Made by a program: the position numbers and the translations under genes. Of a stretch of DNA of 64,000 bases, positions 18,519 to 26,798 are shown piece by piece (positions within the stretch are counted from its first letter, which is position 1; every line of letters begins with the position of its first letter). The notes beneath the pieces were generated by a model, which had not been told where the DNA came from, ran no database searches, and saw nothing but the letters and a program-made list of their open reading frames with translations. This DNA comes from Clostridium scatologenes (GTDB lineage Bacteria > Bacillota > Clostridia > Clostridiales > Clostridiaceae): NCBI RefSeq assembly GCF_000968375.1, contig NZ_CP009933.1, positions 5,685,411-5,749,410 on the forward strand, written 5' to 3'.

Positions 18519-18869
18519 CTCCTTTTTTATATAGTTTTATCCTATGGATATTATAATAATAATAACATTTTACACTTACTTCATGAAGGATTACAATATA
18601 ATTATTAAATAATTATTTAATGATTCGTAATAATCACAATAATCGAAATAGTGGAAATATATAATGCATGCATATAGAATAATATAACGACTCTAATATA
18701 AAAATCTATTGAATATTCAATTTAAACTCTGGTAATAAAAGCATAAATATTGAATGGTAAATTATAAACTTAGAGTTATGTCCATAAATCTTATGATGAA
18801 AAAATAATGATAAGTAGTTTATACTACAAGGGATTTGTTAAAACAAATAAATTGGGAAGTGATGTATAA
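18519..18869. promoter_or_regulatory. Divergent intergenic region with a perfect palindrome
   Basis: This 351-bp gap separates the broken LysR gene from the propionate operon. It has a perfect 14-bp palindrome (ATTGAATATTCAAT, 18708-18721), with a half-site-like AATATTGAATGG about 27 nt further on. It is a reasonable place for LysR binding and divergent promoters, but no clear -35/-10 pair stands out. Confidence 0.4.
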
Positions 18870-20378
18870 ATGATTGACATTAAGGATCGTGTCCGTAACA
18901 AAGCTTTGCATTCTAAAATTGTTACTGCAGAGGAGGCAGCAGCGATCATCAAACCAAACATGAACGTTGGTGTTAGTGGTTTTACTCCATCAGGTTATCC
19001 GAAGGCAGTTCCATTAGCTTTGGCTGAAAGAATGAAAAAAGAAAAATTCAAAATTAACCTATGGACAGGAGCTTCAGTTGGCAGTGAACTTGATGGAGCA
19101 TTATCGGAAGCCAACGGTATTTCAAGAAGGTTACCGTATCAAACCAATAAAAGCTTGCGTAATAAAATTAATAATGGAGAGATTCAATATGTTGATCTTC
19201 ATCTTAGTCATGTTGCGCAGATGGTTCGTTATGGTTTTCTGGATAAAGTTGATGTTGCTATTGTGGAGGCTTGTGCTATTACTGAAGAAGGTTATATTAT
19301 TCCAACAACATCACTTGGAAACACAGCCTCTTATGTTCAAAGTGCTGATATTGTGATTGTAGAAATAAATACCACTCAGCCATTGGAATTGGAAGGTATG
19401 CATGATGTCTATATACCAATGGATCCTCCTAATCGAGTACCAATTCCACTTATTAAGATCAACGATCGAATTGGGACTACTTATATTCCAGTTGATCATG
19501 ATAAAATTACTTATATTGTGCCTTGTGATCGTCCAGATGTTACACGTTCACTATCAGAAATTAGTGACGATGACTTAGCAATAAGTAGTAATTTGATTGA
19601 TTTTTTCAATTCTGAAGTCAAACACGGTAGGTTACCAAAAAATTTATTGCCATTGCAATCAGGTGTAGGATCTGTGGCTAATGCTGTTACAGCTGGTATA
19701 GTAAGATCTCAATACACACACCTCAACGTTTATACGGAAGTTATTCAGGATGGAATGTTTGATCTTATTGATGCTGGAAAACTGGACTTTGCATCTGGAA
19801 CTGCATTGTCTCCTTCGCCAGAGGGTTTAAAGCGATTTTATGAAAATATTGATGAATATCGTAATAAGATTTTACTTCGTCCACAAGAAATATCTAACAA
19901 TCCAGGAATAGCTAGACGGTTGGGAGTAATAGCTATGAATACGGCTATAGAATTTGACATATATGGTAATGTTAATTCTAGCCATATTATGGGGAGTAAG
20001 ATGATGAATGGTATTGGTGGTTCGGGTGATTTTGCTCGTAATGGCTACCTAACAATTTTCTTTACTAAATCCACTGCTAAGAATGGCGCCATTTCTTCAA
20101 TTGTTCCAATGTGCTCACATGTTGATCATACTGAGCATGATACTGATGTTTTCATTACTGAGCTTGGAATAGCAGATGTTCGTGGTCTTAGTCCTAAAGA
20201 ACGTGCACGTGTTATTATTAATAACTGTGTTCATCCTGATTATAAGCCTATGCTGGTGGATTATTTGGAAAGGGCAGAGAAGGAAACAGGTTTTGCACAT
20301 ACACCTAACCTTCTTGATGAGGCCTTATCTTGGCACTCCAGATTTTTAAGTACAAAATCAATGAAATTAAACGGATAG
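18870..20378 (+). CDS. Acyl-CoA:carboxylate CoA-transferase (acetyl-CoA hydrolase/transferase family)
   Basis: A 502-residue class I CoA-transferase of the Cat1/ScpC/AarC family. The predicted covalent catalytic Glu is E290 in YTEVIQDGMFDL. Other signatures are GVSGFTPSGYPKAVP, the MGSKMMNGIGGSGDFARNGY loop and VTELGIADVRGLSPKERA-like sequence near the C-terminus. With methylmalonyl-CoA mutase, MeaB and a carboxyltransferase downstream it most likely exchanges CoA between propionyl-CoA and succinate (as E. coli ScpC) or uses acetate; the acceptor cannot be fixed from sequence. Arginine is often CGT, unlike the pdu genes. The ribosome binding site is GGGAAGTGATG. Confidence 0.88.
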   Translation: MIDIKDRVRNKALHSKIVTAEEAAAIIKPNMNVGVSGFTPSGYPKAVPLALAERMKKEKFKINLWTGASVGSELDGALSEANGISRRLPYQTNKSLRNKINNGEIQYVDLHLSHVAQMVRYGFLDKVDVAIVEACAITEEGYIIPTTSLGNTASYVQSADIVIVEINTTQPLELEGMHDVYIPMDPPNRVPIPLIKINDRIGTTYIPVDHDKITYIVPCDRPDVTRSLSEISDDDLAISSNLIDFFNSEVKHGRLPKNLLPLQSGVGSVANAVTAGIVRSQYTHLNVYTEVIQDGMFDLIDAGKLDFASGTALSPSPEGLKRFYENIDEYRNKILLRPQEISNNPGIARRLGVIAMNTAIEFDIYGNVNSSHIMGSKMMNGIGGSGDFARNGYLTIFFTKSTAKNGAISSIVPMCSHVDHTEHDTDVFITELGIADVRGLSPKERARVIINNCVHPDYKPMLVDYLERAEKETGFAHTPNLLDEALSWHSRFLSTKSMKLNG

Positions 20379-20432
20379 ACATATACTGACAATTACTTTA
20401 TAAATAATGATAATGAAAAGGAGAAAAAGAGT

Positions 20433-22079
20433 ATGGCTAATGAATCAATAAAAGCTAAAATGCAGACGTATAATGCCAAAGTAGAAAAGGTTTCTGTGAA
20501 ATTTCCAGAACGAAAAAATCTTGCACACAATAGATTATATACTCCGCTAGATGTCAAAGAATTTGATTATGAGAGCAAATTAGGCTTTCCAGGACAATAT
20601 CCTTATACAAGAGGTGTACAACCTACTATGTATCGAAGTCGTTTTTGGACTATGCGTCAATATGCTGGATTTTCCAGTGCAGAAGAATCAAATAAACGAT
20701 ATAAATATCTTCTAGATCAAGGACAAACTGGTTTATCATGTGCCTTTGACTTGCCAACTCAAATTGGTTACGATTCAGATGATGAGATTGCTGATGGTGA
20801 AGTTGGTAAAGTAGGAGTACCAATAGACTCTTTAGCTGATATGGAGGTACTTTTCAAAGATATTGATCTTAGTAAGGTTTCAACATCAATGACTATAAAT
20901 GCACCAGCAATGGTATTATTAGCAATGTACATTGTAGTAGCGGAGAAACAAGGTATTTCAGCTGATAAACTTAAAGGAACTATTCAAAATGATATACTGA
21001 AAGAATATTCAGCTCGTGGTACTTATATTTTTCCACCTAAACCCTCTATGAGGCTTATTACTAACATATTCGAGTATTGTTCTAAAAACGTTCCAAAGTG
21101 GAATACTATATCGATTTCAGGATATCACATCCGTGAAGCTGGAGCATCAGCAATTCAGGAAATAGCATTTACTATTGCTGATGGTATAGCTTATGTTGAA
21201 GCAGCCATTAAAGCTGGCTTAAATGTTGATGATTTTGCTAAGAGACTTTCCTTTTTCTGGGATGTTCATAATGACTTTTTAGAAGAAATTTGCAAATGTC
21301 GAGCTGCACGTCGTGTATGGGCTAAAGTTATGAAAGAAAGGTTCAGTGCACAGGAGCCTAAGTCTATGATGCTTCGTACTCATATGCAAACTGCAGGATC
21401 CATGCTTACTGCTCAACAGCCTGAAAATAATGTTGTACGTGTTGCATTACAGACAGCAGCTGCTGTTTTAAGTGGAACTCAGTCACTACATACCAACTCT
21501 AAAGATGAAGCATTAGCTTTGCCAACAGAAGACTCAGTGCGTGTAGCTTTGAGAACTCAGCAAATTGTTGCTTATGAAAGTGGTTTGGCTGATGTAGTTG
21601 ATCCACTAGCTGGTTCTTACTATATTGAAGCTTTGACTGATAAAATAGAACAAGGATGTTGGGATTATATCAAGAAGATTGATGATATCGGTGGTGCTGT
21701 TGAAGCTATTGAAAAAGGCTATATTCAGAGAGAAATTCAAGAAAGCGCATATAAATGGCAAACTGCAGTGGAAAGTGGAGAACGAATTATCGTTGGTGTA
21801 AATAAATTTCAGATTGAAGAGCCACCAGTAAAGGGGCTTCTTCATGTAGATGAGTCCGTTTGTGAATTACAGAAAGAAAAATTAGCTAAAGTGAAAGATA
21901 AACGAAATAATGATGCACTTAAAGTAAAATTGGTTGCATTGGAAGAAGCCGCAAGAAATGAAAATAAAAACTTAATGCCATTTGTAATTGAAGCTGTTAA
22001 AGAATATGGAACTCTTGGTGAAATTTGTGGTGTACTACGTAAAGTATTTGGTGAATATCAACCACATGATAGTTTATAA
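20433..22079 (+). CDS. Methylmalonyl-CoA mutase, large (substrate-binding) subunit
   Basis: A 548-residue TIM-barrel subunit of a split adenosylcobalamin-dependent acyl-CoA mutase; the B12 domain is the next gene. Residues that set substrate choice match methylmalonyl-CoA mutase: Y77 in RQYAGF and R195 in SARGTYIFPP align with Tyr89 and Arg207 of the Propionibacterium enzyme. Isobutyryl-CoA mutases have Phe/Gln and hydroxyisobutyryl-CoA mutases have Ile/Gln at these sites. The catalytic His is H232 in ISGYHIREAGA. Position Tyr75 is Gln here (RGVQPTMY), a minor oddity. It interconverts succinyl-CoA and methylmalonyl-CoA. Confidence 0.93.
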   Translation: MANESIKAKMQTYNAKVEKVSVKFPERKNLAHNRLYTPLDVKEFDYESKLGFPGQYPYTRGVQPTMYRSRFWTMRQYAGFSSAEESNKRYKYLLDQGQTGLSCAFDLPTQIGYDSDDEIADGEVGKVGVPIDSLADMEVLFKDIDLSKVSTSMTINAPAMVLLAMYIVVAEKQGISADKLKGTIQNDILKEYSARGTYIFPPKPSMRLITNIFEYCSKNVPKWNTISISGYHIREAGASAIQEIAFTIADGIAYVEAAIKAGLNVDDFAKRLSFFWDVHNDFLEEICKCRAARRVWAKVMKERFSAQEPKSMMLRTHMQTAGSMLTAQQPENNVVRVALQTAAAVLSGTQSLHTNSKDEALALPTEDSVRVALRTQQIVAYESGLADVVDPLAGSYYIEALTDKIEQGCWDYIKKIDDIGGAVEAIEKGYIQREIQESAYKWQTAVESGERIIVGVNKFQIEEPPVKGLLHVDESVCELQKEKLAKVKDKRNNDALKVKLVALEEAARNENKNLMPFVIEAVKEYGTLGEICGVLRKVFGEYQPHDSL

Positions 22080-22095
22080 ACAAGGAGGAATAATC

Positions 22096-22488
22096 ATGGA
22101 AAAACATATTAGAGTATTAGTAGCTAAACCAGGTCTTGATGGACATGATCGTGGAGCTAAAGTCGTAGCACGTGCTCTTCGTGATGCTGGCTTTGAGGTA
22201 ATCTATACTGGACTTAGACAGACACCAGAAGTTATTGTGGAAACAGCATTGCAAGAAGATGTGAATGTAATTGCTGTGAGCATATTATCTGGTTCACATA
22301 ACACTTTATTTCCGAAGATAATTGCACTAATGAAGCAAAAAAATATGAGCGATGTACTTCTGATTGGTGGTGGAGTTATTCCAGATGAAGATATACCAGG
22401 GCTTAAGAAAGCTGGAGTTGCCGAAATATTTGGACCGGGAACTCCTACACAAGTAACTATTGATTATATCAATGAAAATGTAAAATAG
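22096..22488 (+). CDS. Methylmalonyl-CoA mutase, small (B12-binding) subunit
   Basis: A 130-residue cobalamin-binding subunit. It has the base-off/His-on signature DGHDRG (residues ~15-20), the SILSGSH segment and the GGGVIPDED loop. The ATG at 22096 is chosen because AAGGAGGA lies directly upstream; an upstream in-frame codon would read through the end of the large subunit without a ribosome binding site. The start lies 16 nt after the large-subunit stop. Confidence 0.94.
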   Translation: MEKHIRVLVAKPGLDGHDRGAKVVARALRDAGFEVIYTGLRQTPEVIVETALQEDVNVIAVSILSGSHNTLFPKIIALMKQKNMSDVLLIGGGVIPDEDIPGLKKAGVAEIFGPGTPTQVTIDYINENVK

Positions 22489-22495
22489 TATTATA

Positions 22496-22531
22496 AGGTA
22501 AGGTAGTCGATAATATTTTTCGGCTATCCTT
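22496..22531. other. Intercistronic hairpin
   Basis: AAGGTAGTCGA pairs with TCGGCTATCCTT across a short loop, with one bulged base and one G-T pair. It lies between the mutase small subunit and meaB and may be a partial terminator or mRNA processing/stability element. Confidence 0.4.
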
Positions 22532-22570
22532 AGTTCTCATAATATGTACAAATAAGGTGGTGCAGATCTA

Positions 22571-23509
22571 ATGGATATTGTTCAGGAACTTTTGAATGGA
22601 TCGCCGTGTGCTTTAGCACGGGCTATTACAGCAATAGAAAATGAATACGATGATGCATTTTCTATTATGAAAAAAATATATCCACATACTGGTCGATCGC
22701 ATGTAATTGGGATTACGGGACCGCCTGGAGCAGGCAAAAGCACTCTGACCGATAAATTGGCTAAGCAATATCGTAAGCAAGGAAAAACAGTTGGAATTAT
22801 TGCAGTTGATCCTACTAGCCCGTTTTCTGGTGGTGCAATTCTTGGTGATCGTATCAGGATGAATGAATTGACTACTGATCCAGGAGTGTTTATACGCAGT
22901 ATGGGAACTCGTGGAAGTCTTGGAGGTCTAGCACTTAAGACTTCTGATGTTGTAAAAATTATGGATGCAGCTGGTAAAGATATTATCTTTATTGAAACTG
23001 TTGGAGTAGGTCAGTCTGAAGTGGATATCGTTAAAGCGGCTGATACGACAATAGTGACTTTGGTTCCTGGTTTAGGTGATGATATCCAGGCTATCAAAGC
23101 TGGAATTCTTGAAATTGGCGATATTTTTGTGATAAACAAAGCTGATCGTGATGGAGTTGAACGATTAAATATCGAACTTGAAATGATGCTTAACTTAAAT
23201 CAGAATGTTGTAGATTGGCGTCCACCTGTTAAAAGAACAATTGCCAGTGATGGTAGTGGCGTAGATGAACTAATAAGTAAGATAGAAGAACATATTAGCT
23301 ATCTTAATCACTCTAATAAATTGGCTATTCGTCGAACAAAGCGCACACGAGATGAGCTTTTATCACTTCTTAATGAACAGATTAGTCGCCATATGATAGA
23401 AAAGATAACAGTATCTGGTGAACTTGATTCACTGGTAACTAGTATTGAACAACGAATGCACGATCCTTATACTGTTGTTTCTAAATTATTAAGTAATTAT
23501 TTGCGTTAA
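22571..23509 (+). CDS. meaB: Methylmalonyl-CoA mutase chaperone GTPase
   Basis: A 312-residue MeaB/ArgK-type G3E GTPase that gates cofactor loading and protects methylmalonyl-CoA mutase. Walker A is GPPGAGKST (residues 50-58). Other motifs are VDPTSPFSGGAILGDR, the switch region RSMGTRGSLGGL, ETVGVGQSE (Walker B/G3) and NKAD (G4). It lies directly after the mutase subunits, the typical context. CGT/CGA arginine codons are common. Confidence 0.94.
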   Translation: MDIVQELLNGSPCALARAITAIENEYDDAFSIMKKIYPHTGRSHVIGITGPPGAGKSTLTDKLAKQYRKQGKTVGIIAVDPTSPFSGGAILGDRIRMNELTTDPGVFIRSMGTRGSLGGLALKTSDVVKIMDAAGKDIIFIETVGVGQSEVDIVKAADTTIVTLVPGLGDDIQAIKAGILEIGDIFVINKADRDGVERLNIELEMMLNLNQNVVDWRPPVKRTIASDGSGVDELISKIEEHISYLNHSNKLAIRRTKRTRDELLSLLNEQISRHMIEKITVSGELDSLVTSIEQRMHDPYTVVSKLLSNYLR

Positions 23510-23540
23510 TATTAATTTGTAAATAAATGGAGGTAATCTT

Positions 23541-23948
23541 ATGTTTAATGTTTTGAAAGTAGATCATATTGGAATTGCTGTAAAAGACTTAGAAGTTGCT
23601 AAAGAGTTTTATACTAAAAAATTAGGTATGGAAGTAAATGGAGAAGAAGTAATTGACTCGCAACATGTTAAAGTTTGCTTTATTCCTAGTGGTGATAGTG
23701 AATTAGAACTTCTTGAGTCTACATCAATAGATGGTCCAATTGCTAAATTCATTGAAAAAAATGGTCAAGGAATTCAGCATATTGCTATTAATGTAGATAA
23801 CATTGAAAATGCTTTAGCTGATCTGAAAGCTAAAGATGTTAGACTAATCGATGAGGTTCCACGTTATGGTGCTGGTGGTGCAAGTATTGCTTTTGTTCAT
23901 CCTAAATCTACTGGTGGTATTTTACTGGAATTAACACAACGTAAATAA
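23541..23948 (+). CDS. mce: Methylmalonyl-CoA epimerase
   Basis: A 135-residue vicinal-oxygen-chelate protein that interconverts (R)- and (S)-methylmalonyl-CoA, needed because the mutase and the carboxyltransferase use opposite epimers. Metal ligands are expected at the His in VDHIGIAV, the His in QHIAINV and the Glu in LLELTQ. The motif VPRYGAGGASIAFVHPKSTGG is close to known epimerases. It has its own ribosome binding site (GGAGG) 31 nt after meaB. Confidence 0.92.
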   Translation: MFNVLKVDHIGIAVKDLEVAKEFYTKKLGMEVNGEEVIDSQHVKVCFIPSGDSELELLESTSIDGPIAKFIEKNGQGIQHIAINVDNIENALADLKAKDVRLIDEVPRYGAGGASIAFVHPKSTGGILLELTQRK

Positions 23949-24084
23949 ATATCGAGATATTATCTAAGATTCTAATTTAAATTTGCTAAGTAGAGCCTTT
24001 CTCAATAAATTAGACATAACAGAGAGTAAGTGTTTTTACAAAAAGTTTTAAAATCTTTTAAATTTAAATGCCTATATTAGATTG

Positions 24085-24151
24085 TTGGCACTAGTATTGC
24101 AATGTTAGTGCCAATAAGTTAATATCATTTTTTGTATTTGAAAAATACAAA
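24085..24151. terminator. Two hairpins between epimerase and carboxyltransferase genes
   Basis: The first hairpin is TTGGCACTA/TAGTGCCAA (24085-24114), with T-rich sequence about 15 nt downstream. The second is TTTGTATTT/AAATACAAA near 24133-24151. They sit in a 254-bp gap, suggesting that the carboxyltransferase gene has a separate transcript. This agrees with the change in codon usage here. Confidence 0.45.
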
Positions 24152-24201
24152 CAGAATTTTATTAGAATTAAATGGATGGAATTATTATAGGAGGTTTCTA
24201 A

Positions 24202-25749
24202 ATGGCTATTGATAAGATTAAAGAGTTACATGAACTAAAATATAAGATATCACTAGGCGGAGGAGAAAAAAGAATAAGTAAGCAGCATGCATTAGGTAAA
24301 CTTACAGCAAGAGAAAGAATTAATCTTTTACTAGATGAGTCAAGCTTTATTGAAATAGATGGATTTGTAAAGCATAGATGTACAGACTTTGGTATGGAAA
24401 CTAAAGAGGCACCTGGAGAAGGCGTAGTTACAGGTTATGGTACAGTAAATGGTAGAATTGTATATGTATTTGCACAAGACTTTACTGTAATGGGTGGTTC
24501 TTTAGGAGAAATGCATGCTAAGAAAATAAGTAAAGTGCTAGATTTGGCCATGAAAGTTGGGGCTCCAGTGATTGGCATGAATGATTCAGGTGGAGCTAGA
24601 ATACAAGAAGGGGTAGATGCATTATCAGGGTATGGAGAAATATTCTATAGAAATGCAATAGCTTCAGGAGTTATACCTCAAATATCTGTTATCATGGGAC
24701 CATGTGCAGGAGGAGCAGTATATTCTCCAGCTCTTACAGACTTTATATTTATGGTAGATAAAACTAGTCAAATGTTTCTAACAGGACCTCAGGTTATAAA
24801 GACAGTTACAGGTGAAGAAGTGACAGCAGAAGAATTAGGAGGAGCCAAGGTACATAATAGTATAAGCGGCGTGGCTCATTTTATGGCTAAGAATGAAGAA
24901 GAGTGCATAAAAGAGATAAGAAGATTACTTAGCTTCTTACCATCAAATAATCTAGAGACTGCACCAATAGTATCAACAGAGGATGATCCAAATAGAATAG
25001 AAGATAAGCTAAATAGTATATTACCAGAGAATCTAAGAAAGCCTTATAATATGTTAGAAATCATAAAAACAATAGTTGATGACGGAGATTTCATGAATGT
25101 ACAATCAAAATTTGCTAAAAATGTTATAACAGGTTTTGCAAGACTAAATGGTTCAAGCATTGGAATTGTAGCAAACCAACCAAAGGAATTAGCTGGCTGT
25201 CTTAATATAAATGCATCAGATAAAATTGCAAGATTTATTAGAACATGTGATGCGTTTAATATACCTATACTTACCTTAGTTGATGTGCCAGGATGTCTAC
25301 CAGGATTAAAACAAGAATATGGTGGAGTCATAAGACATGGAGCTAAAGTGTTATATGCTTATTCAGAAGCAACTGTTCCAAAGATTACAGTTATTATAAG
25401 AAAAGGATATGGTGGATCATATGATGCAATGGGAAGCAAAGAATTAGGAGCTGATATTGTATACGCATGGCCTCAAGCGGAGATAGCTGTAATGGGACCA
25501 GAAGGAGCCGCTAGTGTAATATTTAAAAAAGACATAAATAATTCAGAAAATCCTGAACAAACTAGGATTGAGAAAATTCAAGAATACAAGGATAAATTAG
25601 TAACCCCTTATATTGCAGCAAGTAGGGGATTTATTGATGATGTAATAGAACCATCAACTACAAGACCAATGCTAGTAAATGCACTTAAAATGCTTTCAAA
25701 TAAGAAAGAAACAAGACCATTTAAAAAACATGGTAACTTACCGTTATAA
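24202..25749 (+). CDS. mmdA: Methylmalonyl-CoA decarboxylase alpha subunit / carboxyltransferase
   Basis: A 515-residue acyl-CoA carboxyltransferase of the MmdA/PccB/transcarboxylase 12S family. It contains two crotonase-like halves: KLTARERINLLLD near the N-terminus, the oxyanion-hole segment MGPCAGGAVYSPALTDF, and in the C-terminal half KVLYAYSEATVPKITVI and RKGYGGSYDAMGSK. It transfers CO2 between methylmalonyl-CoA and biotin, giving propionyl-CoA. Membrane subunits of the sodium-pumping decarboxylase are not nearby, so the complex may be soluble or completed elsewhere. Arginine codons are almost all AGA, unlike the preceding five genes. Confidence 0.9.
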   Translation: MAIDKIKELHELKYKISLGGGEKRISKQHALGKLTARERINLLLDESSFIEIDGFVKHRCTDFGMETKEAPGEGVVTGYGTVNGRIVYVFAQDFTVMGGSLGEMHAKKISKVLDLAMKVGAPVIGMNDSGGARIQEGVDALSGYGEIFYRNAIASGVIPQISVIMGPCAGGAVYSPALTDFIFMVDKTSQMFLTGPQVIKTVTGEEVTAEELGGAKVHNSISGVAHFMAKNEEECIKEIRRLLSFLPSNNLETAPIVSTEDDPNRIEDKLNSILPENLRKPYNMLEIIKTIVDDGDFMNVQSKFAKNVITGFARLNGSSIGIVANQPKELAGCLNINASDKIARFIRTCDAFNIPILTLVDVPGCLPGLKQEYGGVIRHGAKVLYAYSEATVPKITVIIRKGYGGSYDAMGSKELGADIVYAWPQAEIAVMGPEGAASVIFKKDINNSENPEQTRIEKIQEYKDKLVTPYIAASRGFIDDVIEPSTTRPMLVNALKMLSNKKETRPFKKHGNLPL

Positions 25750-25860
25750 TAGAGACAAACTAATGTCAATTAATGCTTGCTTAGTTTAATATTTTTGTTT
25801 GTGAAATAACATTAGAGAGATGTCTACAAGCTTTAAAAAAAATATTGGGAGGTAAAAACA

Positions 25861-26073
25861 ATGGCAAATTTAATAAGCCCGATGACAGGTAAAGTACTTG
25901 AAATCAACATCAAGGTAGGTCAGGAAATTACTGATGAAGATGCTGAATTATTTATAATAGAAGCCATGAAAATGGAAAATACAGTATCTGGAGTTGTAGG
26001 GACAGTAAAAGAAATAAAGGCCAATGTTGGTGATATAGTACATGAGGATGATGTTATAGCAATAATTGAATAA
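25861..26073 (+). CDS. Biotin carrier protein (biotinyl domain)
   Basis: A 70-residue stand-alone biotinyl domain with the biotinylation motif EAMKMEN, the Lys lying near residue 37. It starts with NLISPMTGKVLEINIKVG and ends HEDDVIAIIE. It lacks the Ala/Pro-rich linker of longer carriers. It would carry the carboxyl group for the mmdA product 112 nt upstream. A shared transcript is probable. Confidence 0.92.
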   Translation: MANLISPMTGKVLEINIKVGQEITDEDAELFIIEAMKMENTVSGVVGTVKEIKANVGDIVHEDDVIAIIE

Positions 26074-26230
26074 AAAGCTATAGATTTTATTAATACAAAT
26101 GTACTATTTAAGTTCGTGTATAGATGCTGGTAAGAATTCATACTATATGGGTTTTTATTGAGCAATTATTGTAATTAATAAATGCTACTACAAGTGCTAT
26201 AATATTCTTGTATAATTAAATTTTACACTT

Positions 26231-26267
26231 TTCCCGGACTTTTTTAGTCCGGGAATCGTATTTTTTG
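26231..26267 (+). terminator. Rho-independent terminator of the carboxyltransferase unit
   Basis: A perfect 10-bp GC-rich stem TTCCCGGACT/AGTCCGGGAA with a T5 loop, followed by TCGTATTTTTT. It is the clearest terminator in the region. Confidence 0.85.
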
Positions 26268-26279
26268 TAAGAAAAAAGC

Positions 26280-26304
26280 TGTTGCACTAATTTCTTAGTG
26301 TAAC
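26280..26304. other. Short hairpin, GTTGCACTAA type
   Basis: TGTTGCACTAA and TTAGTGTAACA pair across TTTC with one G-T. The same GCTGTTGCACTAA string opens the hairpin at 45205, so it may belong to a small repeat family. Confidence 0.4.
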
Positions 26305-26334
26305 ACCACCATGTGTAGTATTTAAACTGATATT

Positions 26335-26356
26335 TAATTGAACATATGTTCAATTA
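26335..26356. promoter_or_regulatory. Perfect 22-bp palindrome, operator-like
   Basis: The half-site TAATTGAACAT is followed at once by its exact reverse complement. Such AT-flanked GAACATATGTTC dyads are typical of TetR/MarR-type operators, but no such regulator gene lies next to it. It lies in a 725-bp stretch otherwise holding a terminator, a decayed gene and a dispersed repeat. Confidence 0.5.
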
Positions 26357-26508
26357 GGCAGCTATACAATAGGATATGTTTCATACTATTTTGAAAAATT
26401 TCTTTGAGCAACAGGATAAAGATTAAAGGTTAAAAAATTAGGTAAGTCAACATTTGTGGAATTCTGTAAGCTACTAATTTAATGGAGGTGTTACATTAAA
26501 ATAAAATA

Positions 26509-26586
26509 CTACAATAATATTGCCAGTAAACTTAATGCAACAGTTCCAGCATTTATCATTCCGGACTCCACACCTTGAACTTTCAT
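26509..26586 (-). pseudogene. Decayed 5' copy of the small stress-type gene at 15976-16392
   Basis: A 25-codon minus-strand frame (MKVQGVESGMINAGTVALSL) preceded by AAAGGGTTGATTACA. The start context and upstream sequence to about 26720 resemble the promoter region of the gene starting at 16392: shared elements include ATAATCAACC and TCAAAGTTTRAAATTA. The first residues also align (MKIEAFFSGIKNANSAVEKL). It looks like a truncated paralogue; expression as a short peptide cannot be excluded. Confidence 0.5.
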
Positions 26587-26609
26587 TGTAATCAACCCTT
26601 TTAATTTTA

Positions 26610-26663
26610 TATAGTGCAGCTGAGAAAAATCCTCATTCACTGTCCTTCTGCCTTCTGAAAAAT
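26610..26663. repeat. Dispersed intergenic repeat, copy 2 (inverted)
   Basis: Read on the minus strand it gives GGACAGTGAATGAGGATTTT then TCTCAGCTGCAC, matching copy 1 at 13050-13140. It interrupts the vestigial promoter of the decayed gene at 26509-26586, which suggests that it was inserted there. Confidence 0.5.
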
Positions 26664-26798
26664 TGAGTAATTTAAAAAATATAATAGATCAAAGTTTGAA
26701 ATTAGCTCTTATGTAATTGTTTTAGATTTTTCAGTATAATGTTATAATAGTATTACCAAAATGTAACTAAAATACAATAGTAAGGGAGAATTGCAGAA

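Noticed and set aside
20433..22488. Isobutyryl-CoA or hydroxyisobutyryl-CoA mutase
   Set aside because: Residues equivalent to Tyr89 and Arg207 are Tyr and Arg, the methylmalonyl-CoA type; the isobutyryl and hydroxyisobutyryl types have Phe or Ile, and Gln.
26553..26583. Possible relic of the htrA gene
   Set aside because: The shared ATCATTCCGGA...ACACCTTGAAC string is short; the better explanation is a truncated copy of the stress-type gene, whose start codon context and promoter also match.
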